DNA of 64,000 nt from Hassallia byssoidea VB512170 (GCF_000817785.2 NZ_JTCM02000009.1:65166-129165), one strand, 5' to 3'; shown: positions 25,525 through 34,252, counted from the first letter of the stretch. The notes: generated from the letters alone by a model not told the origin. Made by a program: numbers and translations.

Positions 25525-26490
25525 CTATGAGCAATATTTTTCATATGCTTTTTGATGCTCCTTTTTAATTTCTTTTGCTAAAAAGTCTGGGGTTAAAACT
25601 TGAACATTTGCCCCATATTGCAACATTCGCTGTCGAAACCAAAACCAATAATCTTCTAGTGTAGCAATATCAACAAATTTACCTTCTGTATCTCGATGAA
25701 TTACCCGTTCTCCGTCGCGACGGGGTTGGTAGTTTGCTAAGTCACCACTCATGCGGTAGTGGATTTCCAACTTGGGCAACTCGCAAGATAGCCAATGTAC
25801 ATCAGAAGCAGGACCAACATTAACTATTCTATCTACTCTAAATATATGATTTTGGTCGATGTTGGGGAAAGTTAGAAATCGCCACGATTTCCAATCGGGA
25901 ATAAATGCAAAAAGGTAAAGAATACCATTATGAAAGCGCAATTCTGAGCGATCAATATCCCATATACGCTGTCCCTTTTTGTTGCTTTGGTAGGTAATAG
26001 TGTAACGACGTTGTTGTTGAAACCTTTCCTGAAGGTGGCGAACAATAATATCAAGTTTGCTTTCGCTGTAGTCTACGGGAGGGCTAAAATTAACTTTGAC
26101 AAATTCTGGAATGTCAGATTCTTTCAGATTACCAAGGCGCAAAATTTGGCTTGCTTGTGCAGAAAAGCCCATCCCCGCAAAGAAATAAGCTGCTAGTGCT
26201 AATGCCTGTCGCTGTTCGGTTGAGAGAATAACGGGGAAATTTGACTCTACCAGTTCGTAAGGATGGTGAGGCGCACTTTTAATTTCTATACCGCAGTCTC
26301 TCAGCTTGCGAATTGTGCGCGTGAGTTTTTGCTTGATATCCATGTCGTCTGATGACTTGCCGTGTGCTTCCATAAATGGAGATAGTAAGTCAACTAATTC
26401 TTCTCGCTTCCGTGGCTTCTCTGCTAGCTGTTTGAGGATTTCTAGGGCGAAGGCGATTTGGTTGTAATTAGTATCAAGTTTATATGACAT
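25525..26490 (-). CDS. WYL-domain transcriptional regulator next to CRISPR array
   Basis: A 321-residue regulator. Residues 1-75 form a winged-helix-like domain (LDTNYNQIAFALEILKQLAE, KLTRTIRKLRDCGIEIKSAP). Residues about 130-230 form the WYL-type ligand-binding SH3-like domain (ITYQSNKKGQRIWDIDRSEL, YLFAFIPDWKSWRFLTF). A C-terminal extension (WFRQRMLQYGANVQVLTPDF) follows. WYL proteins sense nucleic acid or nucleotides and in cyanobacteria often border CRISPR loci; Sll7009 of Synechocystis, from memory, is a CRISPR regulator of this type. Its start lies 58 bases from the first degenerate CRISPR repeat. No cas gene is present nearby. Confidence 0.87.
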   Translation of the reverse strand: MSYKLDTNYNQIAFALEILKQLAEKPRKREELVDLLSPFMEAHGKSSDDMDIKQKLTRTIRKLRDCGIEIKSAPHHPYELVESNFPVILSTEQRQALALAAYFFAGMGFSAQASQILRLGNLKESDIPEFVKVNFSPPVDYSESKLDIIVRHLQERFQQQRRYTITYQSNKKGQRIWDIDRSELRFHNGILYLFAFIPDWKSWRFLTFPNIDQNHIFRVDRIVNVGPASDVHWLSCELPKLEIHYRMSGDLANYQPRRDGERVIHRDTEGKFVDIATLEDYWFWFRQRMLQYGANVQVLTPDFLAKEIKKEHQKAYEKYCS

Positions 26491-26547
26491 AGTTTCTGGA
26501 GAAGTTAGTTAATTTAAAATTAACCTCCTCAAGCAGAAAACTTTAAA

Positions 26548-26807
26548 GTTTCAATACCACGGCAGCATCCCAAGCGGGAATCATTAATTTGAAAGTTTAG
26601 GGAGAGCGATCGCATGATACTGCAAGATATTGTTTCAATCCCGCAAGCGGGAATCATTAATTTGAAAGTATATTGAACTCTACTATCAGTAAATACGATA
26701 TTTTGTTTCAATCCCGCAAGCGGGAATCATTAATTTGAAAGGCCAGGGAAACTAGGTGATTGGTGTTGTTCCTCGATGAGTTTCAATCCCGCTTGCGGGA
26801 TTGAAAC
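26548..26807 (-). CRISPR. CRISPR half-array, minus orientation
   Basis: Full 37-base repeats at 26632-26668 and 26705-26741 read GTTTCAATCCCGCAAGCGGG plus AATCATTAATTTGAAAG on the plus strand. A degenerate repeat lies at 26567-26595 (a split GTTTCAAT also at 26548). The fused central unit is 26780-26807. Spacers: 26596-26631 (36), 26669-26704 (36), 26742-26779 (38). The expected crRNA tag ATTGAAAC lies on the minus strand, so transcription would run leftwards, with the degenerate leader-distal repeat on the left. Confidence 0.92.
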
Positions 26808-27023
26808 AAATTAAGAGCGATCGCTTTTATGCAAATGTATAGTTACTTTCAAATAAATGAAACCCGCTTGCGGGATTGAAACTATGGCTCGTGGGCAAAA
26901 ATGCGGCGTGCGCTATCTTTCAAATAAATGAAACCCGCTTGCGGGATTGAAACACGGATAGCGTCAGTAGGCAACATGACCTTAACCTTTCAAATAAATG
27001 AAACCGGGCAACGAAATTGAAAC
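26780..27023 (+). CRISPR. CRISPR half-array, plus orientation
   Basis: Repeats at 26846-26882 and 26917-26953 read CTTTCAAATAAATGAAACCC then GCTTGCGGGATTGAAAC. They are the reverse complement of the left-half repeat, with three changes in the A/T part. The terminal repeat 26987-27023 is degenerate (CGGGCAACGAAATTGAAAC). Spacers: 26808-26845 (38), 26883-26916 (34), 26954-26986 (33). The ATTGAAAC end is on the plus strand, so transcription would run rightwards. The central unit 26780-26807 (GTTTCAATCCCGC-TT-GCGGGATTGAAAC) is shared with the left half. No leader of normal length and no cas genes are seen. Confidence 0.92.
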
Positions 27024-27115
27024 TTCCCCATAAAGAAATAGAATTCATCGACGATCGCAACTTTCGGTCATTGCCAAAGCGATATACTAGACAAGTAAAT
27101 TAACAAAATTTAACA

Positions 27116-27403
27116 ATGGTAGAACGCCCAATCAAAAAATCGGAACGTCAGCCCTCTTCAGGTAATGACAGCAAGTCAGAAAATTCGGATTCTATGCCGA
27201 CTCCTCAATCCAATCCCAAAAGCTCAAAACAAAGTGATGACCGCTCAAAGGGTAGAGGCAAAAAAGCATCCTTTAAAGATGAATCCAGGCAATCGGTTAA
27301 TCCAGCCCTAGCGCGGGGTCCGAAACCTGTTAAACCTCAGCCGAAAGTCATCATAGAACCGGAAAGCGAATCACAACCAATTTCCGAAGAATCTCAAGAT
27401 TAA
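27116..27403 (+). CDS. Disordered hydrophilic protein, unknown
   Basis: A 95-residue protein dominated by Ser, Lys, Pro, Gln and Asp (for example PTPQSNPKSSKQSDDRSKGR) with no hydrophobic core, hence predicted to be unfolded. A short C-terminal block (NPALARGPKPVKPQPKVII) looks like a conserved linear motif. I do not know its function. ATG 27116 is the first start, 92 bases after the last CRISPR repeat. Confidence 0.6.
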   Translation: MVERPIKKSERQPSSGNDSKSENSDSMPTPQSNPKSSKQSDDRSKGRGKKASFKDESRQSVNPALARGPKPVKPQPKVIIEPESESQPISEESQD

Positions 27404-27753
27404 AAAGTAGAATTATCAGGATAATTCAAATAATCACAATTGAACCATTTGAGATTCTTTGACGTTATCGATATTTGATAGCGAAATCCTTGAGAGTCCG
27501 AATACTGCGTAGACGCGGAGCGGCTTGTCGTGAGACATCGCTCTGGTTGGATTGCTTGAAATAGTGCGATCGCAGTCGTAATAATTTCACTCAACTCGAT
27601 GATTCTTGGTTATACGCGCTTGTATATGAAGCGATAATCCCGGTTTTTTCACGGTTTATACGTCCAGTTTTTCAAAATCTGAACGTATAACCTATTTTTA
27701 ACGTAGGCGCGTTGTCTTGTACCTGCTTACTATCAACACCGCCTATCTATTCT
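27404..27753. other. Intergenic region with repeat words
   Basis: This 350-base stretch contains no supported gene. It holds a GTAGACGCGGAGCGGCTTG-type dispersed repeat (about 27510-27540) and an inverted pair GGTTTATACGT (27653-27663) / ACGTATAACC (27683-27692). Confidence 0.5.
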
Positions 27754-28200
27754 CTATTTGCCAAAAACATCCTTGATTTTATCAACAACGCCTTCAACAA
27801 CATTCTTTTCCTTGTCTATTACTTTCTGGGTCTTTGCAGCATCTTCGTTTGCTCTCTTTTCAATTGTAGCCTTATCTGTTTTTGCTTTGCGCTCAATCAA
27901 ATTACCATTGTCAGTTGCTTCGTCAACTTTAGAGGCATTTTTCCTTGCAGTTTGCTTAACTTTATCTTGTGAATCTCGGACGAAATTTTTGGCTGCTTCA
28001 GCACCTTCATTAACTTTGTCTTTAACTTGATCGCCTGCGTCTGCTTCGGCGATTAAGTTTACAGCCGGATTAGCCATTGCTGCGGTGTTTGAGAAAAACG
28101 CACCCTGCCAGACGAAGGCGACAGCAAGCACACAAAACACAGTTGTAGCCAGAAAGCGTCCCACTCTCGTTAGCCCTTTCGTTAAATAATTCCGTTTCAT
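27754..28200 (-). CDS. Exported LEA/CsbD-like charged protein
   Basis: A 148-residue protein with an N-terminal membrane or signal segment (about 13-40: FLATTVFCVLAVAFVWQGAF ... AAMAN). A long charged, alanine-rich helical region follows (DQVKDKVNEGAEAAKNFVRD, KQTARKNASKVDEATDNGNL) and it ends VVEGVVDKIKDVFGK. The composition recalls LEA and CsbD-type stress proteins, but no exact family is claimed. A TTG at 28209 is an alternative start; ATG 28200 is preferred. The ends are flanked by TTTATACGT-type inverted repeats. Confidence 0.7.
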   Translation of the reverse strand: MKRNYLTKGLTRVGRFLATTVFCVLAVAFVWQGAFFSNTAAMANPAVNLIAEADAGDQVKDKVNEGAEAAKNFVRDSQDKVKQTARKNASKVDEATDNGNLIERKAKTDKATIEKRANEDAAKTQKVIDKEKNVVEGVVDKIKDVFGK

Positions 28201-28507
28201 AGAATACAATCTCGATTTTTATTTAGCATTCTATTATTACTTCATTTGGCTCCCAACCCAAATCATTCCCTAGACAGAGGTTCTCCCCTCATAAGTTGTT
28301 GAACAAATTCGCTCTTTCAATAGATTAAATAAATCAACATTATGCAATCTACACATTCAAGGAGCGCAGTTCTTTTATGATTATTTCTTTTACTCAATAA
28401 TATTCCCCTCATCATCTTGATCCACTTCAACCACACCCACGTTAAATCCCTCCCACTTTAAAGACAGTAAACCCAACTCAATAAAAGAGCGATCGCACTT
28501 TCGTTTA

Positions 28508-28553
28508 TACGTATAAATATAAATTTTTATGTAAAAAATTATATTTATACGTA
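28508..28553. repeat. Perfect 15-bp inverted repeat
   Basis: TACGTATAAATATAA (28508-28522), 16-base loop, TTATATTTATACGTA (28539-28553). It lies in the 415-base gap between two minus-strand genes, which otherwise shows no supported gene. Confidence 0.75.
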
Positions 28554-28615
28554 GTTTAACTTTCACTGACTACCATCACAGGATATGTGACAGTTGATTA
28601 TTCCGAATGCGGGTT

Positions 28616-28993
28616 CTAAAAATTCGCGTTTTGAATTGGCTTAATTCTATTTCCATTGTTCAGTCCCCCATTTATGCCTTGTATGATAAAAGTCCCACTA
28701 GGGCTAACTGTATTTTTCTCAGTGGTGATGCGCGTTCCATTTGAGTAATAGTAAGTACTAGATCCGTCACCATGATTTATCGTCACGGATGGATAAATTA
28801 CCTTTCTATTGTTTAGCTTAAGGGAACCATTATTATAAATGCGCGTTCCGCTAGGGTAATTGAGCAAGTTGCCAGTGCCTTGGCTAGCATTAGACCTAGC
28901 TGGGTTTTGCGTTATAGTCTGAGCGCTTGTCACCGACTGAGTTGTTGCTACTAAAGACAAAATAGACAAACAGCTTACAATAAAACGTTTCAT
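28616..28993 (-). CDS. Small secreted protein, unknown
   Basis: A 125-residue exported protein. The signal peptide is residues 1-24 (FIVSCLSILSLVATTQSVTSA). The mature part is Asn/Gly/Tyr-rich with repeating TRIYNNGSLKLNNRKVIYPS and SSTYYYSNGTRITTEK segments, suggesting a repetitive beta structure. ATG 28993 is chosen because GAGG lies 9-12 bases upstream, though the frame opens earlier. The function is not known. Confidence 0.7.
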   Translation of the reverse strand: MKRFIVSCLSILSLVATTQSVTSAQTITQNPARSNASQGTGNLLNYPSGTRIYNNGSLKLNNRKVIYPSVTINHGDGSSTYYYSNGTRITTEKNTVSPSGTFIIQGINGGLNNGNRIKPIQNANF

Positions 28994-29403
28994 CACATAA
29001 CCTCGCTCGTTTGTCCGCTTCAATTTTTTATTTTTAGTTTAAAGCAGACGCAATTAATACAAGTCTCATTATTTATTTTAAACAGGCATATGTTGATCGG
29101 GGCAGCGCTAGGTAAAACAGCCTCCAGAACTGAACTTAATAAAACGATTTTGGCAACATTTTAAAATCGCTCCACCAATATCAATCTCCTACTTTAGGTA
29201 AAACAATCCCTCCTTGGGAGGAAGTTTATATCACCTATGAAGGACAGAACCGTTTTCACCAATGCCGAAGTTATTCTGACAATACATTGAAACACGGTTT
29301 CAAATAACACCAAGAATGTTTTTTTTCGGTTTACCGCTGAAAAAGCTTCAAGGCTCTTTGAGTATAGCTTTATCAAACTTTTACATTCAGAAAAACAACA
29401 CGT
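28994..29403. other. Intergenic divergent region
   Basis: A 410-base AT-rich gap between divergently transcribed genes. I see no convincing gene, repeat or known regulatory motif in it. Confidence 0.4.
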
Positions 29404-30135
29404 ATGACTAACCCCAACGAAAACAAAAGTTACCGCGAACAAGTGCAAGAAAGTTACACCGACAATAGTGGAAATATTCACACCAACGTGACGCGAACTT
29501 CGGAAACAGTTAGTAACAAAGTAGATCCGAAATCTTACGAGAATGGTTATCTTAACGGTCAAACATCTGAACGTATCTACCAAGAAGAAACTCTCACACA
29601 ACGCGATAATGAAAACGCTAATCGTGGATTGTTAATCGGTATTTTGCTTACAGCCTTAGCAGGGTTGATCGGCGGTTCTGTGTGGTATTTTAATCAACGC
29701 GATCGCGCTGTGGATAACACTGTTGCACCAGTAGCGGTTCCCGTACCCGCTAGCAGCCCAACTCCTACAGTAACTGTAACGCCTCAACCCCAAACTACAA
29801 TTATTGAAAGAACCAAAGAAGTTCCAGTTCCAGTTGAAAAAACCAAGGAAGTTCCAGTTTTTATACCCGTACCTCAACAGAAAGCTGCACCCGCACCAAC
29901 GGTGAAACCTAACATTAATATTACTGTTCCCCCTCAACAGCCTGCTTTGAAACAAACTCCTGCTACACCAAAATCGACAACGCCGCCATCAAGCTCAAAT
30001 AGTAGCAGTGATAGCACCTCTACTTCTACTACTCCTACAGCTACTCCCGAAGAGAAACAAAATAAAACAGATGTATCACCCAGTGACAGTTCTTCGCCTA
30101 CTGAGAACGATAATCAAGATAGTTACGCTAGGTAA
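29404..30135 (+). CDS. Single-pass membrane protein with Pro/Thr/Ser-rich outer region
   Basis: A 243-residue protein. The N-terminal 78 residues are polar and cytoplasmic (YREQVQESYTDNSGNIHTNV). One membrane helix lies at about 80-98 (GLLIGILLTALAGLIGGSVW). The rest is a low-complexity Pro/Val/Thr/Ser-rich segment (PVAVPVPASSPTPTVTVTPQ, KEVPVPVEKTKEVPVFIPVP), likely extended in the periplasm or cell wall. No enzymatic domain is seen. A GGTGGGCA...TGCCCACC hairpin follows at 30180. Confidence 0.75.
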   Translation: MTNPNENKSYREQVQESYTDNSGNIHTNVTRTSETVSNKVDPKSYENGYLNGQTSERIYQEETLTQRDNENANRGLLIGILLTALAGLIGGSVWYFNQRDRAVDNTVAPVAVPVPASSPTPTVTVTPQPQTTIIERTKEVPVPVEKTKEVPVFIPVPQQKAAPAPTVKPNINITVPPQQPALKQTPATPKSTTPPSSSNSSSDSTSTSTTPTATPEEKQNKTDVSPSDSSSPTENDNQDSYAR

Positions 30136-30179
30136 TAGCTGACCCAGACAGCGGTTTTAATGTGAGTTAAGTACAAGCG

Positions 30180-30200
30180 GGTGGGCAGTCTTTGCCCACC
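30180..30200 (+). terminator. Hairpin after the Pro-rich membrane protein
   Basis: GGTGGGCA, five-base loop, TGCCCACC. The 8-bp GC-rich stem lies 45 bases after the gene. The following T content is low, so it may be a dispersed repeat that acts as a terminator. Confidence 0.5.
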
Positions 30201-30252
30201 CTACAATAGTTTTAGAGATTTCTGGTGTACCTTATTTACCTGCAATGTGAGG

Positions 30253-30606
30253 TTATTGCAACCCTACCCAGATACTACCTTCATCCACACGGGTAGGAAA
30301 AACAGCTAGTGCTTTTTCTTTAGACATCATCCCCATCACCTTGCCAATACCGGGGGGAAAAGGACTCCAATCCTTAATATTACCGGTACGTAAGTCGAAG
30401 GCGCTGCGGTGAAAAGGACAAATAATCGCTTTATCTTCTGTTAGTTTGCCCTTTCGCATCGGTAGCCCCAAGTGCGGACAGGAATTTTCTACGGCGTATA
30501 TTTCGTTGTCATGGTGAAGCAGTAGAATAGCGCGTTGTTCAACTTTAACAACTTTCCGCTCATTAGGTGGTAGTTCATCTTGAGTTAGTACTTTAATCCA
30601 ATTCAT
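30253..30606 (-). CDS. Rieske [2Fe-2S] ferredoxin-type protein
   Basis: A 117-residue single-domain Rieske protein. The cluster ligands appear as CPHLGLPMRKG (Cys-x-His) and CPFHRSAFDLRTG (Cys-x-x-His), about residues 43-76. It carries electrons for an unidentified oxygenase or acts as an independent ferredoxin. No oxygenase subunit is adjacent. A GAGG ribosome-binding site precedes ATG 30606. Confidence 0.92.
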   Translation of the reverse strand: MNWIKVLTQDELPPNERKVVKVEQRAILLLHHDNEIYAVENSCPHLGLPMRKGKLTEDKAIICPFHRSAFDLRTGNIKDWSPFPPGIGKVMGMMSKEKALAVFPTRVDEGSIWVGLQ

Positions 30607-30699
30607 ACACGCCTCGCAGCTATGGCAGATTTGGGAATTTTATGCGTTTTTGGTGAAAGGATGGGCGATCGCGTACATAATTTCACACTTCTTTTGGGG

Positions 30700-30830
30700 A
30701 ATTTCATGAGGGGAAAAGGTTAAAGGGGAAAGGGAAAAGGAATAAAGAACTTTCTTTTTCTTTTCTTTCCCCTTTTCCCTTCCTCCTTCCCCTTTTCCCT
30801 TTACCCTTTTCCCTTTACCCTTCCCCAACT
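30700..30830. repeat. Purine/pyrimidine fold-back repeat
   Basis: GGGGAAAGGGAAAAGG followed within 50 bases by CCCCTTTTCCCTTCC and CCTTTTCCCTTTACCC tracts. They are complementary and can form a long hairpin. It lies in the 354-base gap between the divergently transcribed Rieske and cyclase genes; the same type recurs at 35940-36080. Confidence 0.75.
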
Positions 30831-30960
30831 TGATGACGCTAGCTCGACAACCGATTAAACTGTGGATAATATGTAACGATTGTTGCTATCAGCAACACTT
30901 ACATACATTTCATGACATTCATAAACATTCCTAAATTCAATCTTATATCTAAAACCACTT

Positions 30961-33546
30961 ATGTCAGTGTATCAACGTAGTTGCGGGTCAGCCGCTGATT
31001 TGATTATTGGGGTTTGCAATCAAGAAAACGGCGATTTTAAGCCAAATTCGGCTTCTGTGAGTGTCCTCGCCAAAAGAAAAGGCACTATATCTAATTTTCT
31101 GGCTCCCCTCACCCAGGATACTTTTAAACAGGTTGTTACCGAAGTAGAACAAAAACTGCTGATTGTGAATCAAACCCTTTCCATGCTGGATTCCCAAGGG
31201 TTTGAAACGATTTTGCAAGAAATGTTACATACTATAACACTTAAGACCGGGGAATTACTAGGAGCAGACCGAACGACAATATTTTTATTAGATGAAGAAA
31301 AACAAGAACTTTGGTCAATTTTGGCAGAAGGAGAAGGCGATCGCTCTCTAGAAATTCGCATTCCAGCGAATAAAGGAATTGCCGGTGAAGTCGCCATGTA
31401 TAAAAGAGCGATTAATATCCCCTATGATTTTTATGAAGATCCGCGATCGGTATTTGCCCAAGAACAAGAAAAAAGAACCGGCTACCGCACTTACACAATG
31501 TTAGCTCTGCCGTTGTTAAATCAACAAGGGCGATTAGTTGCAGTAGTACAATTACTGAATAAATTACTATCTTCTGACAATCTAGATGCCCCTATTTCCG
31601 ACAGAATCGATATTAGAGGCTTTACCAGCGCTGACGAACAATTATTTCAAGAATTCGCCCCTTCAATTAGACTAATTTTAGAATCATCACGCTCTTTTTA
31701 TGTCGCAACCCAAAAACAAAGGGCAGCAGCAGCCTTGATGAAAGCGATAAAGTCTCTTTCTCAAAGCAATCTCGACTTAGAAGACACCCTAAAGCGGGTG
31801 ATGGACGAAGCGAAGGAACTAATGAACGCCGATCGCAGTACTCTATGGTTAATAGATCGCGAAGCAAGTCAATTGTGGACGAAAATTACTCAAGATGATA
31901 ATTCTACCAAAGAGTTGCGAATCCCAATCGGTAAAGGCTTTGCTGGCAAAGTAGCAGAATCTGGGAAAACGCTAAATATTCCTTTTGATTTATACGATCA
32001 TCCTGACTCTGATACTGCCAGACACATGGACAAGCAAAATGGCTATCGCACATGTAGCTTACTTTGTATGCCAGTGTTTAACGCCGATCAAGAATTGATT
32101 GGTGTTACCCAGCTAGTAAATAAAAAGAAATCCGGCGATTTTCCCAATTATAACCCGAATTCATGGCCCAAAGCGCCCGAATGCTTCCAAGCTAGTTTTG
32201 ACAGCAACGATGAAGAGTTTATGGAAGCTTTTAATATTCAAGCAGGAGTCGCATTGCAAAATGCTCAGTTGTTTGCCACTGTTAAACAACAAGAACAAAT
32301 GCAGCGCGACATTTTACGCAGTCTTTCTAATGGTGTGGTTTCTACAGATAAAGCCGGGTTAATTATCGCCGCTAATGAAAGTGCAAAACGCTTGCTAGGA
32401 CTTGAGGCAGAAGACCGTTTAGAAGGTAAATTAATTACTGATATCATCCGCATCAAAGAAGGTGACTTTAGTAAGTGGTGTCAGAATGCTTTAAATGCAG
32501 CTAACCTCAAATACAGCCAGCAATATTATCCGGATCGCACACTCATTGCCGGTCAGATAGAACAGCACAGTATTAATTTATCAATTAACACGATCGCCGA
32601 TGCAAGCGATAATCGGCAAGTTCGCGGCGCCCTGGTTGTCATGGAAGATATCAGCGATGAAAAACGCCTCAAGAGTACAATGTACCGCTACATGACTCAG
32701 GAATTAGCAGAAGAATTGCTGAAGTTGGATGATGCTAAATTAGGAGGCGATCGCAAAGAAGTTTCGATTTTATTTTCTGATATTCGCGGCTACACCACTT
32801 TAACTGAAAACCTGGAAGCAGAAGAAGTGGTAAGTATGCTCAACGAATATTTTGAATCGATGGTAGAGGCGATTTTCAAACATAAAGGCACTCTTGATAA
32901 ATATATCGGCGATGCGATTATGGCGGTGTTTGGTTCCCCTTTACCTTTAGAAGAACACGCTTGGATGGCAGTGCAGACATCTTTAGAAATGCGCGATCGC
33001 TTAAAAGAATTTAATGCCCGTCGTTACGCAGCTAGTAAGCCGAGAATTAACATTGGTATTGGCATCAATTCTGACACTGTAATTAGTGGTAATATTGGTT
33101 CTAGCAAGCGAATGGAATTTACAGCGATTGGTGACGGTGTGAACCTTGGTTCTCGATTAGAAAGTGTTAGCAAACATTATGGTTGCGACATTATTATTAG
33201 TGATAACACTTATAAACAATGTCAAAATCAAGTCTGTGCTAGAGAACTAGATTACATTCGCGTCAAAGGTCGAAATGAACCAGTTGCAATATACGAATTA
33301 ATCGGTTTGTGTTCTGATTCTATAAAAAGCGAAAAAATACAAGTAATTGAGTATTATCGTAAAGGACGAGAGTATTATCTCAATCGCGACTTTGAAAAAG
33401 CTAAAGCTGAATTTGATAACGTTTTAGAAATTGACAAACATGACCAAGCTGCTATGTTACATCTGCGGCGTTGTCAGCACTGGTTACAGCAACCTCCAAC
33501 GGAAGCAGATTGGGATGAAGGCGTCTGGACTTTTAAGGATAAGTAA
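30961..33546 (+). CDS. cyaB: Class III adenylate cyclase, GAF-GAF-PAS-CHD (CyaB type)
   Basis: An 861-residue signalling enzyme. Order: GAF-A (about 60-235; NKGIAGEVAMYKRAINIPYD), GAF-B (about 270-445; GKGFAGKVAESGKTLNIPFD), PAS (about 450-565), class III cyclase domain (about 595-775) and a short TPR-like tail. Catalytic metal sites are in LFSDIRG and DKYIGDAIMAVFG. The purine-selecting pair is Lys 647 and Thr 721 (MEFTAIGDGVNLGSRLE), the Lys/Thr variant known from Anabaena CyaB cyclases. Those proteins have the same layout and length, and their tandem GAF domains bind cAMP. Product: cAMP. The inverted repeat 33556-33603 follows. Confidence 0.95.
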   Translation: MSVYQRSCGSAADLIIGVCNQENGDFKPNSASVSVLAKRKGTISNFLAPLTQDTFKQVVTEVEQKLLIVNQTLSMLDSQGFETILQEMLHTITLKTGELLGADRTTIFLLDEEKQELWSILAEGEGDRSLEIRIPANKGIAGEVAMYKRAINIPYDFYEDPRSVFAQEQEKRTGYRTYTMLALPLLNQQGRLVAVVQLLNKLLSSDNLDAPISDRIDIRGFTSADEQLFQEFAPSIRLILESSRSFYVATQKQRAAAALMKAIKSLSQSNLDLEDTLKRVMDEAKELMNADRSTLWLIDREASQLWTKITQDDNSTKELRIPIGKGFAGKVAESGKTLNIPFDLYDHPDSDTARHMDKQNGYRTCSLLCMPVFNADQELIGVTQLVNKKKSGDFPNYNPNSWPKAPECFQASFDSNDEEFMEAFNIQAGVALQNAQLFATVKQQEQMQRDILRSLSNGVVSTDKAGLIIAANESAKRLLGLEAEDRLEGKLITDIIRIKEGDFSKWCQNALNAANLKYSQQYYPDRTLIAGQIEQHSINLSINTIADASDNRQVRGALVVMEDISDEKRLKSTMYRYMTQELAEELLKLDDAKLGGDRKEVSILFSDIRGYTTLTENLEAEEVVSMLNEYFESMVEAIFKHKGTLDKYIGDAIMAVFGSPLPLEEHAWMAVQTSLEMRDRLKEFNARRYAASKPRINIGIGINSDTVISGNIGSSKRMEFTAIGDGVNLGSRLESVSKHYGCDIIISDNTYKQCQNQVCARELDYIRVKGRNEPVAIYELIGLCSDSIKSEKIQVIEYYRKGREYYLNRDFEKAKAEFDNVLEIDKHDQAAMLHLRRCQHWLQQPPTEADWDEGVWTFKDK

Positions 33547-33555
33547 AAGTAACTC

Positions 33556-33603
33556 GTAGTAAGCGCTTCAGTACTTAGACTTGAGCGCTGAAGCGCTCAC
33601 TAC
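33556..33603. repeat. GTAGTRAGCGCT palindromic repeat (copy 1)
   Basis: GTAGTAAGCGCTTCAG ... CTGAAGCGCTCACTAC, 48 bases, flanked by further complementary TAACTC/GAGTTA. It sits between convergent genes (cyclase and DUF2808) and may end both transcripts. Related copies are at 58887-58934 and 62236-62298. Confidence 0.85.
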
Positions 33604-33606
33604 GAG

Positions 33607-34203
33607 TTAAAACCAAGGACGACGGAACAATCCAGAGTCAAAACCGTGGCTGTAAAATTGCAGCCTTCCATAACCGAGAAATTGTCCGTGTGATTTCTCA
33701 CCCGCCGGAAAAGCTGTGACTCCAAATAGATAAACACCGCTAACTGTAGGATTTTGCACTGGTTTTAGCGCAATTGTGATGGTTTTACCTGGAGACACTG
33801 GCGGGTTAAATGTTATTGATATTGTCTTTTTATCTCTGCTAACATCTGTCAGTTGTAACTTTTGTCCTTCGTTAGAACGTGTACCTTCAAAGGCGTAACT
33901 TTTTTTCAGTTCAAACCGAATGTCATCTACTCCCTCATGCTGGTTAATAGTTATCTTTTGTAAAGGTTCGCCAGCATTATCTGGCAAGCTGACTGTAAAA
34001 TAATATGTCGCGCCCCACACATAAACGTCGTTATATGTAGTCGCTGTATAAGTAAGGCGCGGCGGTTGGGCAAAATATACTGTGCCATCTCGCAATTGGA
34101 TTGCTTGAGTCAGGCGATCGCTATATCCCCCAATTCCAATTGTCCAAGCAATTGCGCTGCTAAATAAAACTACTATATGTATTGCTTTATTCACACAAAA
34201 CAC
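33607..34203 (-). CDS. DUF2808 family exported protein
   Basis: A 198-residue protein of the cyanobacterial DUF2808 family. Recognisable blocks are AIQLRDGTVYFAQPPRLTYT, NDVYVWGATYYFTVSLPDNA, GEPLQKITINQHEGVDDIRF and VSGVYLFGVTAFPAGE. The N-terminal hydrophobic segment (about 8-28) is a signal or anchor. The function is unknown; members are secreted and widespread in cyanobacteria. It starts with GTG at 34203 (another GTG three codons on). It is convergent with the cyclase gene. Confidence 0.85.
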   Translation of the reverse strand: MFCVNKAIHIVVLFSSAIAWTIGIGGYSDRLTQAIQLRDGTVYFAQPPRLTYTATTYNDVYVWGATYYFTVSLPDNAGEPLQKITINQHEGVDDIRFELKKSYAFEGTRSNEGQKLQLTDVSRDKKTISITFNPPVSPGKTITIALKPVQNPTVSGVYLFGVTAFPAGEKSHGQFLGYGRLQFYSHGFDSGLFRRPWF

Positions 34204-34223
34204 GCTTCAAAATAATTTATTAA

Positions 34224-34252
34224 GTAGAGACGTTCTGCCAGAACGTCTCTAC
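34224..34252. repeat. GTAGAGACG palindromic repeat (copy 2)
   Basis: GTAGAGACGTTCTG-C-CAGAACGTCTCTAC, a perfect 29-base palindrome around one base, upstream of the DUF2808 gene in the 290-base divergent gap. No gene is otherwise seen in that gap. Confidence 0.9.

Noticed and set aside
24363..27115. cas genes around the CRISPR
   Set aside because: Neighbouring frames are a TPR protein, a WYL regulator and a disordered protein; none resembles Cas1, Cas2, Cas6, Cas3 or Cas10.
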